Shown one piece after another: positions 16,660 through 25,107 of a stretch of 45,808 bases of DNA. The translations under genes were made by a program, and so were the position numbers. The notes beneath the pieces were generated by a model that was not told the DNA's origin, made no database searches, and saw only the letters and a list, made by a program, of their open reading frames with translations. The DNA is taken from positions 1 to 45,808 of the IMG/VR virus record IMGVR_UViG_3300006737_000057. The stretch is one strand, 5' to 3'. This stretch comes from a virus. Position 1 is the stretch's first letter. Each line of letters starts with the position of its first letter.

Positions 16660-19468
16660 GATTTTGTTCCTTAAATATTTCATCTAAAAACTTGCTTGTA
16701 TTAATTTCAATAGTAGTTATTGAACTAAACCCTGTAGCAGGCTTCCATCCTGTGCCCATACGTTTTTTGCGGTCTTGTATTTTGTATCCTTTTTCTTTCA
16801 TCTTAAATATAAATTCATTAATACTAACTGCTTGGTTAGTTAAGTAATCTCTAAAATGTTTTTTCTCAATAAATACTTTAGACTCATCTAGTTCTGCTCG
16901 TATAACTAAATCGCTTCTAGGCTCCATTGTTACTTTGTTATCTTCTACAGCTAAGATTCCTGTTTGGTGTGCGTTGATGTATTCACCTAAGATACTTTCA
17001 TAGTCAATATCATTTACACGAGCAACATTGTCCTTGATATTAATAACTTCTCCTACTACTTTTTTATAAATTCTATCTAAATCTAAATCTACTATGCCTG
17101 CTTCAACAGCAACTTCGCCTGCAGTAAAAGTAGAAGCTATTAGGTTTTCATAAAAACGATAGGTAGTATCATCTCCAAAATCACTTTTAAATCTTTTGCT
17201 CCACTCTAGTATTCGAGACTCTATATGAGAAGCAGGCAACTTAAATAATGTTTGAATAAAGTCTATACCTGCCCACCCGTAGTTAGTGTTAAAAGGATTA
17301 AAAATATCCATACCTGTAGTCGGGTCATCTAAAAATATTTTAGGTTTTCTAACTGTAAACTCAACTAATCGAGCCACCTCCCCGCTTGCATTGTTTTTAT
17401 ATGTTTCTATTTTATTGTACAAAGAATGGTTAGAAGTAAAAATAGCAATCAAAGAAGCTGACATCTCATGCTCTCGCTCTGCATTAACTGAAGCTTGCAT
17501 ACGAATCTTTGCCTTACCATTAGATATTTTATGTATTAGATTAGATAAAGCTTTACCCTCAATGTTACCCACTTCATCTAAACCAAAAGGTATATTATGG
17601 AGTCCTAGGTATCTACCTGTCATAGCATTAGCGGTAGCGCCTCCTGACCCTATAACACTTAAATCAACAGGATTACCCCATATACTTAATGCAGAATTCA
17701 GGGCTCCTGTTTTACCTGACCCTGAGTCTGAGCTAGTAAGGGATACAGTTATACCGTTTGTAGAAGTATTATTCATTACAACAGACCCAAACCCTGTAAG
17801 CATAGTAAATGCATGTAGTTCTAAACTAGGTGTATTAAGTTTATTAGCAGAAAGTTTCCATAAATCGTAGTCACCTTCTGAAGAAAGATGTTTTGCAATC
17901 CCCTTACATAGTGGAGAAGTAGGACTGTGTGACATTTCCCCATTACTATTAATTTCTTTTTCTCCTATAACAAAAGCTTTTTTATCTTCTGTCCACCCCA
18001 TTTGCATTCTCATTATCTCAGCTTTATTTTTAGATATTAAATACTCTCCCCATGAATAAATGTAAGTCATTAAATATTTTCCTTGTTGGTTATTAGGGTT
18101 ATACAATATTCCCTCTCTAGTTATAGTGTCTCTAAATCTATCTACTGCATACAAACTCTTCATTGGTAGCATAAACTCCCTGTGTGGGTCATGAGGCGGG
18201 TGATATCGCATTAATAAACACTCCCCCTCTATAGCACTATATATTCTTTTAATTGGATAAAGGTCGTACTGACAAACCATTACAGGTTTCTTACGAGGTA
18301 AAGGTTGACCATCTTCATCATGCTCTTGTGGAGGTTGATAATATATACCACCCTCATTACCCCCGTAGACAAAAGGACTTAAATCTTTAGGTAACCCTAC
18401 CATTTTGTTATTGACTACCATCGGAGTGTTAGTAGAAACAGCTGGAATAAATTCTTTTCCTAACGCTAAAGGGTTAGTTATTTTTCCTTTGTGTTGACAG
18501 CCATCGCATCCTCCTGGATTAACTGTATTAAAAGAAGTGCAAGCATAAGGTTTATCTTGTGTCTGATTAGCTTTTCTTTCTGTGTCTTGTTTATTATATC
18601 CTGGGTGGTCTTCAGACATCATATGAATAGCTTCGTCCCTATCTTTACAGTGCTGAGCTATTGATAATCCTGCATACCACATAGGTTCTTCTAGAGTTTT
18701 AGCGTTAGTAATGATATGTTTTATTTGAGCACAGCCTTCTCCCTTTAAACTTTTCATTGCTATAGTCTTAAACACCGACTGAAAGTTATCAAGTTTTAAC
18801 GCTTTACGTTGCTCAGGTGTCAAAGGAGTTTTAGTATCCATTATAGATTCTAAGCTAACTTCAGCTTTACCTAAAAGGTCTACCCACCCTTGAAAAATAC
18901 ATTCTTCTTCTCCCCAAGAGATAACTTTAGTTGGAGAAGGAGGATTAGTTTTGTGATTAAAGGTATCAGGACTACGTAGTATACGAGCTAAATCAGCAGT
19001 TACTACAGGGTCAATTAAAAGTCCATTATCAAGACAGAAATCTTTAAACTTTTCAGCGTAAGGTTTCCATTCTTCTGCCTCTATATCTTTATCTAAAAAC
19101 CAATAAGCATGAACCCCTGTACCAGAATCTACTGTAGTAGGTGTAGGTAACTTATGATTAGTTACAAACTTGTTAAGAGATTCAATAGCGTCTTGCTTAC
19201 TATCATAGCCTTTCCCATCCCCTACATCTAAGTCTACAAAAAACGAACGTATGTGAGATGCCTTATCTGCTTTTCTACTATATCCGGTAAAGCTACTTAA
19301 AGCTACAAATACATTAGTATTCTGTTTGTTCTTAGCTTCAACAGTCGTAACTAAGTCATCTATACTTTCTACAAACTTATGATTAGTTTTTTTAGTAACA
19401 GGGTCTATATCTGCAACGCAATAGACTCCTTGCTTTGGCAAAGCTTTTTTGTAAAAGTCCTTAATCAT
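16646..19468 (-). CDS. Primase-helicase: AEP-type primase fused to DUF927/SF3-like ATPase
   Basis: The 940-residue protein carries two enzymes. The N-terminal third looks like an archaeo-eukaryotic primase: FFVDLDVG with Asp79 and Asp81, SGTGVHAYW with His120, and LRSPDTFNHK at 164-173. A Cys cluster (Cys310, Cys321, Cys324, with His326) could bind zinc between the modules. The C-terminal half has a Walker A, SDSGSGKT at 580-587, and a Walker B, GLDEV at 629-633, in the style of DUF927 helicases. It should open the origin and prime synthesis for the polymerase encoded upstream. It starts one base after the HTH gene. Family assignments are from motifs only. Confidence 0.82.
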   Translation of the reverse strand: MIKDFYKKALPKQGVYCVADIDPVTKKTNHKFVESIDDLVTTVEAKNKQNTNVFVALSSFTGYSRKADKASHIRSFFVDLDVGDGKGYDSKQDAIESLNKFVTNHKLPTPTTVDSGTGVHAYWFLDKDIEAEEWKPYAEKFKDFCLDNGLLIDPVVTADLARILRSPDTFNHKTNPPSPTKVISWGEEECIFQGWVDLLGKAEVSLESIMDTKTPLTPEQRKALKLDNFQSVFKTIAMKSLKGEGCAQIKHIITNAKTLEEPMWYAGLSIAQHCKDRDEAIHMMSEDHPGYNKQDTERKANQTQDKPYACTSFNTVNPGGCDGCQHKGKITNPLALGKEFIPAVSTNTPMVVNNKMVGLPKDLSPFVYGGNEGGIYYQPPQEHDEDGQPLPRKKPVMVCQYDLYPIKRIYSAIEGECLLMRYHPPHDPHREFMLPMKSLYAVDRFRDTITREGILYNPNNQQGKYLMTYIYSWGEYLISKNKAEIMRMQMGWTEDKKAFVIGEKEINSNGEMSHSPTSPLCKGIAKHLSSEGDYDLWKLSANKLNTPSLELHAFTMLTGFGSVVMNNTSTNGITVSLTSSDSGSGKTGALNSALSIWGNPVDLSVIGSGGATANAMTGRYLGLHNIPFGLDEVGNIEGKALSNLIHKISNGKAKIRMQASVNAEREHEMSASLIAIFTSNHSLYNKIETYKNNASGEVARLVEFTVRKPKIFLDDPTTGMDIFNPFNTNYGWAGIDFIQTLFKLPASHIESRILEWSKRFKSDFGDDTTYRFYENLIASTFTAGEVAVEAGIVDLDLDRIYKKVVGEVINIKDNVARVNDIDYESILGEYINAHQTGILAVEDNKVTMEPRSDLVIRAELDESKVFIEKKHFRDYLTNQAVSINEFIFKMKEKGYKIQDRKKRMGTGWKPATGFSSITTIEINTSKFLDEIFKEQNHEAS

Positions 19469-19469
19469 A

Positions 19470-19769
19470 TCAAGCTTCTTTACTTAAATAAGCCTTAGCT
19501 TTTTTAGCTGAAGCAACAGGTAACACACCTTTTTCTATATCAGTTTTAACCTCCTTAATAAATCGTTGAATTCTTATACAGTTTTTTTCAGCTATATAAT
19601 TACCTCTAAACCACCCATGAATTGTCATACGAGTAACATTAAAATAATTTGCTATGTATAGTGCAGGGAACTTAGCTTCTACACAAACTTTAGCTAATTG
19701 AATTCCTACTCTTTCATCATCTGCGGATTGAAGTCCTATTAAAAACTTATCACTATATGGTCTTGCCAT
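19470..19769 (-). CDS. Helix-turn-helix DNA-binding protein
   Basis: The 99-residue basic protein contains a clear helix-turn-helix: ALYIANYFNVTRMTIHGWFRG (about residues 36-56), where the second helix would read bases. The rest is helical. An AGGAG ribosome site precedes the ATG. It sits between an SSB-like pair and the primase-helicase, so it may be an origin-binding, helicase-loading or regulatory protein. It is one of only two HTH candidates in the window and is therefore a candidate reader of the ten palindromic sites, though nothing in the sequence proves this. Confidence 0.65.
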   Translation of the reverse strand: MARPYSDKFLIGLQSADDERVGIQLAKVCVEAKFPALYIANYFNVTRMTIHGWFRGNYIAEKNCIRIQRFIKEVKTDIEKGVLPVASAKKAKAYLSKEA

Positions 19770-19778
19770 TTTTATCTC

Positions 19779-20567
19779 CTATTTATTTTTCCATTTATCT
19801 ACAATGTTAGATACAGTTTTTTCTCTCTCAATATCTACATCAGTATTTTTTTGTGGAGTTTCTAAAAACACATCAAACTGTACAGTTGGTCTCTCTTCAT
19901 CATAATTAGATAAATTAACTTTAAGAACTGTAGCATTTTGTGCCTCTCGGGTTGCTGCTTGTTTTTTTAGTATTTCTAAATCTTCTTCGCTCACGGCAGC
20001 AAATGGCGAAAATAATACTTTTGGAATAGCCACGCTTTCATCGAATTGAAGTTTAGTTACTACGCGCCCTGCGCTCACATTATTATTAGCAAGCATTTGA
20101 ATATAAGGTCTAAAAGGATAGCGTCCATTAACCTCTTTTCCAAAACAAGACATAGCTGGAAGAACAAGCTGTAGTATATCACCATTTATATCATTGGCTA
20201 AAACCACAGCTATTCTCCAAGAAATTTTACACGCAGTTCCTATTCCATTATTGCCTGAACCTCGCACGCTATATTTGCATTGATAACAAGACTTAGCTTG
20301 TGCCACAGGAACTTCTTTATCTGCAGTCTTTGAATCATTTGACCAACATACGGGAGAAGCTATTTTCCCTGGTTGGTATGCCCCCTCATAATACGTTCGG
20401 GAAGCCGTGTGTGACATTTTAACTATCACAACATTCAAATGGTCATTTTTAACTTCAGCTACTTCTTCTGCCCCCACCATCTTTCTAAACTTTTTATCAT
20501 TTAAAGAGATTCGAATTGTAGGTTTAGATAACTCTCCTGCAACGGCTAATGTATCATCATCTACCAT
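19779..20567 (-). CDS. Conserved replication-cluster protein with Cys motif, function unknown
   Basis: The 262-residue protein has strands at the N-terminus (KPTIRISLNDKKFRKMVG) and a Cys-containing centre: CYQCKYS, then a further Cys 14 residues on in TACKISWRIAVVL, and CFGKEV later. This could be a small zinc site in an OB-like or beta-barrel fold. Its C-terminus is charged and ends in a segment (NIVDKWKNK) resembling the end of the SSB-like neighbour (DIINKWGTKD), so both may contact the same partner. Its start overlaps the SSB-like gene as TAATG. A role in single-strand DNA handling is inferred from that pairing. Confidence 0.5.
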   Translation of the reverse strand: MVDDDTLAVAGELSKPTIRISLNDKKFRKMVGAEEVAEVKNDHLNVVIVKMSHTASRTYYEGAYQPGKIASPVCWSNDSKTADKEVPVAQAKSCYQCKYSVRGSGNNGIGTACKISWRIAVVLANDINGDILQLVLPAMSCFGKEVNGRYPFRPYIQMLANNNVSAGRVVTKLQFDESVAIPKVLFSPFAAVSEEDLEILKKQAATREAQNATVLKVNLSNYDEERPTVQFDVFLETPQKNTDVDIEREKTVSNIVDKWKNK

Positions 20568-21265
20568 TAATCTTTAGTGCCCCATTTATTAATAATATCT
20601 GTAATATCATCTGACTTAGCTTCTTTATTACTAGATGGGTTTTGAAGTTTTGGCTCTTCAATAGTTTCAGTTGTGGTATTCACCGAAGATGTTTCTTCAG
20701 TTGGGAATGCTGCGGCGGCTGAAGCAGGTTCTTCTTGTACAAAGCCTCCCTCTACTTCTTCAAAACCGAAACGGTCAGCACTACCTGTACCACCCTCTAC
20801 ATATTCAATAACTTGAACAGCTCTAAGTCTCAAAGAAACTCCTGCGCCAATCAAAGGAACATAGTAAGGAGCTATCGAACCATTAACTCTAATCTCTGAC
20901 CCACCCCAGATGTTACTATCTTTCATAACATTGCCTTGAGCATCAAAGATTGCAGGGGGGTATATTGCTTTAGATTTAAACTTAATAATAATGTTACCTG
21001 TAGGTTTGCCATTATCATCTAACTCATCACTGTATGGAGGGTTAGCAGTTTTAATATCTTTACCCTTATTTTTCTTTGTTTCTTCTTTAAGATTCTGCGC
21101 AAAAGATTCATTAATTTGTTGTATGAGAGGTTTTGCATCTTCTTGAGACAAAATCAAATTGACTTTGTATTGCCCCTCTTCATCAAATTTAGTATCAGGT
21201 TTTGATAACCATGGGTATTGCGCTATTCCCTTGGGTGTTGTAAAAACGTTTGGTGCTTGTGCCAT
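20567..21265 (-). CDS. Single-stranded DNA-binding protein (DUF2815-like)
   Basis: The 232-residue protein fits the DUF2815 / T7 gp2.5-like group. It starts with VFTTPKGIAQYPWLSKPDTK, continues with YKVNLILSQEDAKPLIQQI and the strand-rich region IIIKFKSKAIYPPAIFDAQG, then WGGSEIRVNGSIAPYYV and a final strand VSLRLRAVQVIEYV. The last 70 residues are low-complexity and acidic, as expected for an SSB tail that recruits polymerase or helicase, although the extreme end is mixed in charge. It should coat template strands during replication and recombination. An AGGAG site precedes the start. The following gene seems to be its partner. Confidence 0.72.
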   Translation of the reverse strand: MAQAPNVFTTPKGIAQYPWLSKPDTKFDEEGQYKVNLILSQEDAKPLIQQINESFAQNLKEETKKNKGKDIKTANPPYSDELDDNGKPTGNIIIKFKSKAIYPPAIFDAQGNVMKDSNIWGGSEIRVNGSIAPYYVPLIGAGVSLRLRAVQVIEYVEGGTGSADRFGFEEVEGGFVQEEPASAAAAFPTEETSSVNTTTETIEEPKLQNPSSNKEAKSDDITDIINKWGTKD

Positions 21266-21276
21266 AATTAAATCTC

Positions 21277-21678
21277 CTATTTGGTTGGTTTACGTACAGT
21301 TACTTTAAACTCTCGCATACTACTAATGCCTGGGGGTAAGCCTTCATCTTCACGACCACTTAAAAACTCTTTGAAATTACTTTGGTGTATACGTTGTTGT
21401 AATAACTCAATAGCATCATTGTCCATCACATACCTTTTAAAGTTATCCCAATCTCCGCACACAAAGTTTTCTTTAGTGCTTTTAATTACCGTTCCTGCTC
21501 CAGTACGAATACTGTCAGCCCCAACTTCGTTACAAGAATTCAATAACACTTGCTCAATTTGGGCAAGGTCATTACTCAACTCCTTATCTTTTGCATCATG
21601 CTCTCTAGATAATTTGTCTCGTTCGTTGCGGATAGCTAAGTAAGTTTCTACCAAACTATCTAATTTCATATCACTCAT
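21277..21678 (-). CDS. Coiled-coil protein of the replication cluster, function unknown
   Basis: The 133-residue protein starts with a helical region rich in Glu, Asp, Lys and Arg (residues 8-50) and ends with LPPGISSMREFKVTVRKPTK. I have seen similar endings in phage proteins encoded beside SSB genes, but I cannot name the family. The ATG at 21678 follows GGAGATAGG and overlaps the helicase stop as ATGA. Its place between helicase and SSB suggests an accessory role in replication or recombination. Gp157-like nuclease-modulating proteins are an alternative because of similar coiled-coil structure. Confidence 0.5.
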   Translation of the reverse strand: MSDMKLDSLVETYLAIRNERDKLSREHDAKDKELSNDLAQIEQVLLNSCNEVGADSIRTGAGTVIKSTKENFVCGDWDNFKRYVMDNDAIELLQQRIHQSNFKEFLSGREDEGLPPGISSMREFKVTVRKPTK

Positions 21679-23249
21679 AGTCCTATCTCCTCTCTATATA
21701 AATCAACTAATGCTGTATGCGCATCTACTTTACCTCGTAGCATTGCATACATTCTTCTTTCAACATCAGACCCTTGTAGGTGAACCACAGTCATCTTGTG
21801 TTTCTGCCCTACTCTATCCATCCTTGCAATACATTGTAAGTAAACCTCTACACTCATTACAGGCGACCAAAACACAACTACATTTGCTCTAGTTAAAGTC
21901 ACCCCATGAGAAGCAGATTGAGGTTGTATTACAAAAACTCTAGGCTCATCTGATGTTTGAAACTCATTAATAATAGAAGCTCTGCGACTTGCAGACACAT
22001 CTCCATGAATCACTTCATTAGATATACCTTGTGTATCTAAAAACTTAGACACCACTTCAATGGTGTGTCTGTAAGGTACAAACACTAATACTTTTTGTTT
22101 TGTTTCTTCTATCACTTCACGTAACGCTGTTAACCTAGGTTTTATATCAAAAGTTATAACTTCTGAGTTATCTGTGTAAACTGCCCCTCCTGATATTTGT
22201 AACAATTTATTTAAACCCGCAGCCGCATTTACAGCAGTAATAGACTCTCCCGCAGTTTCAATTAACATTTGATTTTTTAATTCTTTATAATATTTTTCTG
22301 CTTGTTTAGTTAGCATCACATCTCTTGTTTGATACATGACTTCAGGTAAGTCTAGACATTCATCTTTAGCAAATCTAATAGCAGGTTGTAAAGCTTTGTA
22401 TACATCAGTTTTTGAAGTAGGACGAGGTAGCCATTTAAATCTAGACACTTGATACATTACTTTATCTCGCCATGCATTTTTAAATTTAGGAACTCTTTCA
22501 GGACGAATAAGTTTTGCTAACCCATAGGCATCTTCAGGCGACTGAGAAGCGGGAGTTCCCGTTAACATCCATACTCTAGTGCTGTGAAGTAATATACTCC
22601 TTAAAGTTTTCCACCGAGCGGTACTTGTAGATTTATAAGCGTTACATTCATCAATAACTATTAAATCAAAATTAGCTTTTTTTATAGCTTCTTTAACTAC
22701 ACCCACACCATCATAATTTATAATTACAAACTCGTAAGATGCATCAATAATGTCCTCTCTTTTTCTAGCACTACCATGGCAAACGGCAGAAGTTCTATGC
22801 ATGCAAGTGTTAAATATATCTCCTTGCCATGCAGAATACATTATAGATAAGGGACAAATTATAAGAACTCTTTTTATTTTTTTCTGTTCCATCAAATAAT
22901 CTGCCGCCCATAATACAGAAGAAGTTTTTCCTGTGCCTGCTTCATTAAAACAAAAGGCTCTTTTATTTATTGTCAAAAATTCAGTAGTATTAACTTGATG
23001 TTTAAAAGGGCTATATATTCCTGCCCATTGATAATCGCGTGAAACAGGTGAGGGAAGAGGTTTAGATAAATTAAGAGTAGAACTTAAACGAGTCATCTCA
23101 TCTAAACCCCAATGTATCAAAACACGAGAGACAGAATCTTTCTTTTCTATTAATTGACTTTTTTCTATATCAGACAATACTAGGTCAGCGGACTCATTTC
23201 TTAAGGTTATTTCTACTGCTTTATTATCAATCAGTTTCAATTTACACAT
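21675..23249 (-). CDS. SNF2-family DEAD/H helicase
   Basis: The 524-residue protein has a complete set of SF2 helicase motifs: Walker A EAGTGKT (103-109), DECN for motif II (200-203), LTGTP for motif III (229-233) and CIARMDRVGQ for motif VI (473-482), plus VLVFVPYRH for motif IV. The order and the RxxRxGQ end match the SNF2/Swi2 group of double-strand translocases. In phages such proteins act in replication, recombination or removal of bound proteins from DNA. It is the first gene after a strong sigma70-like promoter at 23275-23303. The size is that of the core helicase without extra domains. Confidence 0.87.
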   Translation of the reverse strand: MCKLKLIDNKAVEITLRNESADLVLSDIEKSQLIEKKDSVSRVLIHWGLDEMTRLSSTLNLSKPLPSPVSRDYQWAGIYSPFKHQVNTTEFLTINKRAFCFNEAGTGKTSSVLWAADYLMEQKKIKRVLIICPLSIMYSAWQGDIFNTCMHRTSAVCHGSARKREDIIDASYEFVIINYDGVGVVKEAIKKANFDLIVIDECNAYKSTSTARWKTLRSILLHSTRVWMLTGTPASQSPEDAYGLAKLIRPERVPKFKNAWRDKVMYQVSRFKWLPRPTSKTDVYKALQPAIRFAKDECLDLPEVMYQTRDVMLTKQAEKYYKELKNQMLIETAGESITAVNAAAGLNKLLQISGGAVYTDNSEVITFDIKPRLTALREVIEETKQKVLVFVPYRHTIEVVSKFLDTQGISNEVIHGDVSASRRASIINEFQTSDEPRVFVIQPQSASHGVTLTRANVVVFWSPVMSVEVYLQCIARMDRVGQKHKMTVVHLQGSDVERRMYAMLRGKVDAHTALVDLYREEIGL

Positions 23250-23274
23250 CTCTCTTTTCGTTGCTAGGAGATAT

Positions 23275-23303
23275 AGTATATTATAAGATTTTTAGAAAGT
23301 CAA
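23275..23303 (-). promoter_or_regulatory. Sigma70-type promoter upstream of the SNF2 helicase
   Basis: Reading the minus strand, TTGACT (23298-23303) and TATACT (23275-23280) are separated by 17 bases. The -10 end lies 26 bases before the helicase start, in a 70-bp gap that is one of the few in the leftward operon. This would give the helicase-to-primase genes their own host-driven transcript. Confidence 0.7.
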
Positions 23304-23319
23304 CTACTAATTTACTAAG

Positions 23320-23625
23320 TTATTTACCTGCTAAATACTGTCTGTTTTTAACGGAGCCATCTGAGTTTCTTTTGAAAGAACGGTTTTTAGATTTTGACTG
23401 AATAGTCACACCGTCTTTATTTTTACCACCTTTAGATAAAGGTTTTTTATGAGCTATATCTTTGCCCTCGCGTTTATCTGCTTTACCGTTTCCGTTTGCA
23501 TCTCTACCGTTAGCATCCATTTTATTACGAGCGCGTTGACGTTCCATGCGGTTTGCATGTTCGCCTCTTGCTTTTTGTTGTTTATATTCTTTTTTATAAG
23601 GTCTAGGTTTATTTACGTAGGGCAT
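23320..23625 (-). CDS. Small highly basic protein with HNH-like remnant
   Basis: The 101-residue protein is rich in Lys, Arg, Asn and Gly. A central DANGNGKADKREGKDIAHKK runs into PLSKGGKNKDG, which resembles the DxDHxxPxSxGG core of HNH nucleases but with AH in place of DH, so catalysis is doubtful. Its basic charge suggests nucleic-acid binding. It overlaps the HNH gene upstream by 17 bases. A T7-like gp5.x or nucleoid-type protein is another possibility. The stop is followed by the helicase promoter region. Confidence 0.5.
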   Translation of the reverse strand: MPYVNKPRPYKKEYKQQKARGEHANRMERQRARNKMDANGRDANGNGKADKREGKDIAHKKPLSKGGKNKDGVTIQSKSKNRSFKRNSDGSVKNRQYLAGK

Positions 23626-24043
23626 ATTTAGCTACCTTTTTACACCATTTAATAAAATCAGGCACACTTAAATCATGCCTAAATGAGTTTACAGCTCTGC
23701 AAACTAACTGAACGTTCTCCTTATTATACTCTCCTCCCGCAATTATTCTATCTATACTTGCGTTAGTTTTTACATTTAATCCTCTTACTTTTTTACAAGT
23801 TAATCTTGTTCCTGACAACGCACATTTACCTTTTTGTTTATACAAAATTTCAACTAACTCTTGAGCGGTAAGGTCTCCTTTTTTCTTCGATAACAAATGT
23901 TTAAAATACAGATGCCAATTGCCTGATAATCTTATATATTTTTTATTTGCTTTATTAATTTTTCCACATTCGGCTGAACAACATAAATATTTTGGGTGAT
24001 GAGTTTTAAATTCTTTATTGCATATTATGCAATTTACCTCCAT
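23609..24043 (-). CDS. HNH-type endonuclease with N-terminal zinc finger
   Basis: The 144-residue protein begins with a four-Cys finger (CIICNKEF...CCSAEC, residues 5-26). The C-terminal half has CALSGTRL, then ASIDRIIAGGEYNKENVQLVCRAVNSFR, which follows the HNH scheme of an Asp/His-like core strand, the Asn of YNKENVQLV and a final helix. The usual first His appears to be replaced by the IDR strand, as in some small phage HNH variants. It could be a homing-type or recombination nuclease. It sits between the RecB-like nuclease and the basic HNH-like protein, so DNA processing genes are clustered here. Confidence 0.65.
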   Translation of the reverse strand: MEVNCIICNKEFKTHHPKYLCCSAECGKINKANKKYIRLSGNWHLYFKHLLSKKKGDLTAQELVEILYKQKGKCALSGTRLTCKKVRGLNVKTNASIDRIIAGGEYNKENVQLVCRAVNSFRHDLSVPDFIKWCKKVAKYALRK

Positions 24044-24702
24044 TTTCTAGGTTTCCAATGTTTACAACTATCAACTGAACACCACCCACACAAAGGAGTA
24101 GGGTTTGCTTCCCACACATCTGTATCATATGAATTTTCAAGTCTTTTTAAAGGTTGATTAAACATAGCCCAAGACTTGTCCATATCTTTTCTATAATATT
24201 CTTCACTTACAAAACTATTCTTCATCACAAATAGCAGCCCAGCTTTTATTTTAAGTACGTCAGGATAATATGTGAATACCATTAAAGACATTAGTCTTAA
24301 CTGCTTTGGGTCAGGATATTTATTACTACCTGTTTTGTAATCTATAATCCAAGCATGAGTGCCATCTACAATAACTAAATCAGCTATCCCTCTTACCCAT
24401 CTATCTTTGCTATTAAAATCACAAGGAGTTTTATTATAAGTAAGCGCCATTTCAAGCTCAGGGTATTTATCTCCAGGAATATCAATTAATTTATCTACCA
24501 TTCCTTTAAATCGTTGATAATTTTTAGCTAACTCAACACCGTCTCTTACATAATTTTCTAAAGCAGTATGCACTTCTTTACCATATATCATGGCTTCGTT
24601 TTCTTTTACAATATAGTTTTTAAGAACTCTTATTTCATGGTATTGTTTTGGACAGTTTTGATACTGTTTAAGTGATGAGTAACTCCATGTAAAGTCAGCC
24701 AC
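24034..24702 (-). CDS. RecB/Cas4-like PD-(D/E)XK exonuclease with probable Fe-S cluster
   Basis: The 222-residue protein starts with GTG (the TAG of the preceding small gene overlaps it). WSYSSLKQYQNCPKQY is the typical N-terminus of RecB-family nucleases of the PDDEXK_1 type. GIADLVIVDGTHAWIIDYKTG (about residues 106-126) holds the Asp and DYK catalytic residues. One Cys near residue 17 and a C-terminal group CGWCSVDSC are placed as in AddB and Cas4, where they bind a 4Fe-4S cluster. It should degrade DNA ends, supporting recombination or host DNA breakdown. It overlaps the HNH gene start by ten bases. Confidence 0.82.
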   Translation of the reverse strand: MADFTWSYSSLKQYQNCPKQYHEIRVLKNYIVKENEAMIYGKEVHTALENYVRDGVELAKNYQRFKGMVDKLIDIPGDKYPELEMALTYNKTPCDFNSKDRWVRGIADLVIVDGTHAWIIDYKTGSNKYPDPKQLRLMSLMVFTYYPDVLKIKAGLLFVMKNSFVSEEYYRKDMDKSWAMFNQPLKRLENSYDTDVWEANPTPLCGWCSVDSCKHWKPRKWR

Positions 24703-24842
24703 TATCTTCCTTGCCCACGATACTTTTTAAAAGAAGCTCGAAAGCTTTTATTCATTGTGGAAGTTTTAGGAACTCTTCCTCCTTGGCTCGTTCGTTTATG
24801 CACAGGTTCTCTTACTTGTTCTGTTTGTTTTAACCTAGCCAT
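24702..24842 (-). CDS. Small basic protein (46 residues), function unknown
   Basis: This ORF fills the space between two genes: MARLKQTEQVREPVHKRTSQ, then PKTSTMNKSFRASFKKYR near the end. It overlaps the upstream gene by eight bases and its TAG overlaps the GTG of the nuclease gene, which argues for coupled translation. The NKxFRxSFKKYRGQG pattern is one I associate with very small phage proteins beside Cas4/RecB-like nucleases. The net charge is strongly positive. No function can be assigned. Confidence 0.6.
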   Translation of the reverse strand: MARLKQTEQVREPVHKRTSQGGRVPKTSTMNKSFRASFKKYRGQGR

Positions 24843-25107
24843 TACAATTCCTTTTTAATTTACATGGAGAGTGTGAATCATAATATCTTATAGTATTATT
24901 CTTCATATCAATAGACCTAATTTTAGTATCTTTAGGAAGATAAATATATTCTCGAAGCATACATTTAGATGCTACGACATCAGGTCTGTGTAGTGTCATC
25001 CACAAATGAGCAATGTCACAAGATTCAAAATTGCCTTGATATTCCCATTCATCTATTACAGGGTTGGTACTAATTACTAATACAAATAAAAAGTTAACAG
25101 TCTCCAT
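24835..25107 (-). CDS. Hypothetical protein with hydrophobic N-terminus
   Basis: The ATG at 25107 gives 90 residues and is preceded, 14 bases away, by GGAGG. A start at 25131 would have no ribosome site and overlap the polymerase gene further. The first 13 residues (METVNFLFVLVIS) form a short hydrophobic stretch that might be a signal or anchor. The body includes two Cys and ends KLKRNCNG. It overlaps the end of the DNA polymerase by 14 bases. I recognise no family. Confidence 0.5.
   Translation of the reverse strand: METVNFLFVLVISTNPVIDEWEYQGNFESCDIAHLWMTLHRPDVVASKCMLREYIYLPKDTKIRSIDMKNNTIRYYDSHSPCKLKRNCNG

Noticed and set aside
17286-17870. Plus-strand frame of 194 codons opposite the primase-helicase
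   Set aside because: It runs antisense to a gene with clear catalytic motifs, lacks a ribosome site and is made of Leu/Pro/Ser-rich shadow sequence.
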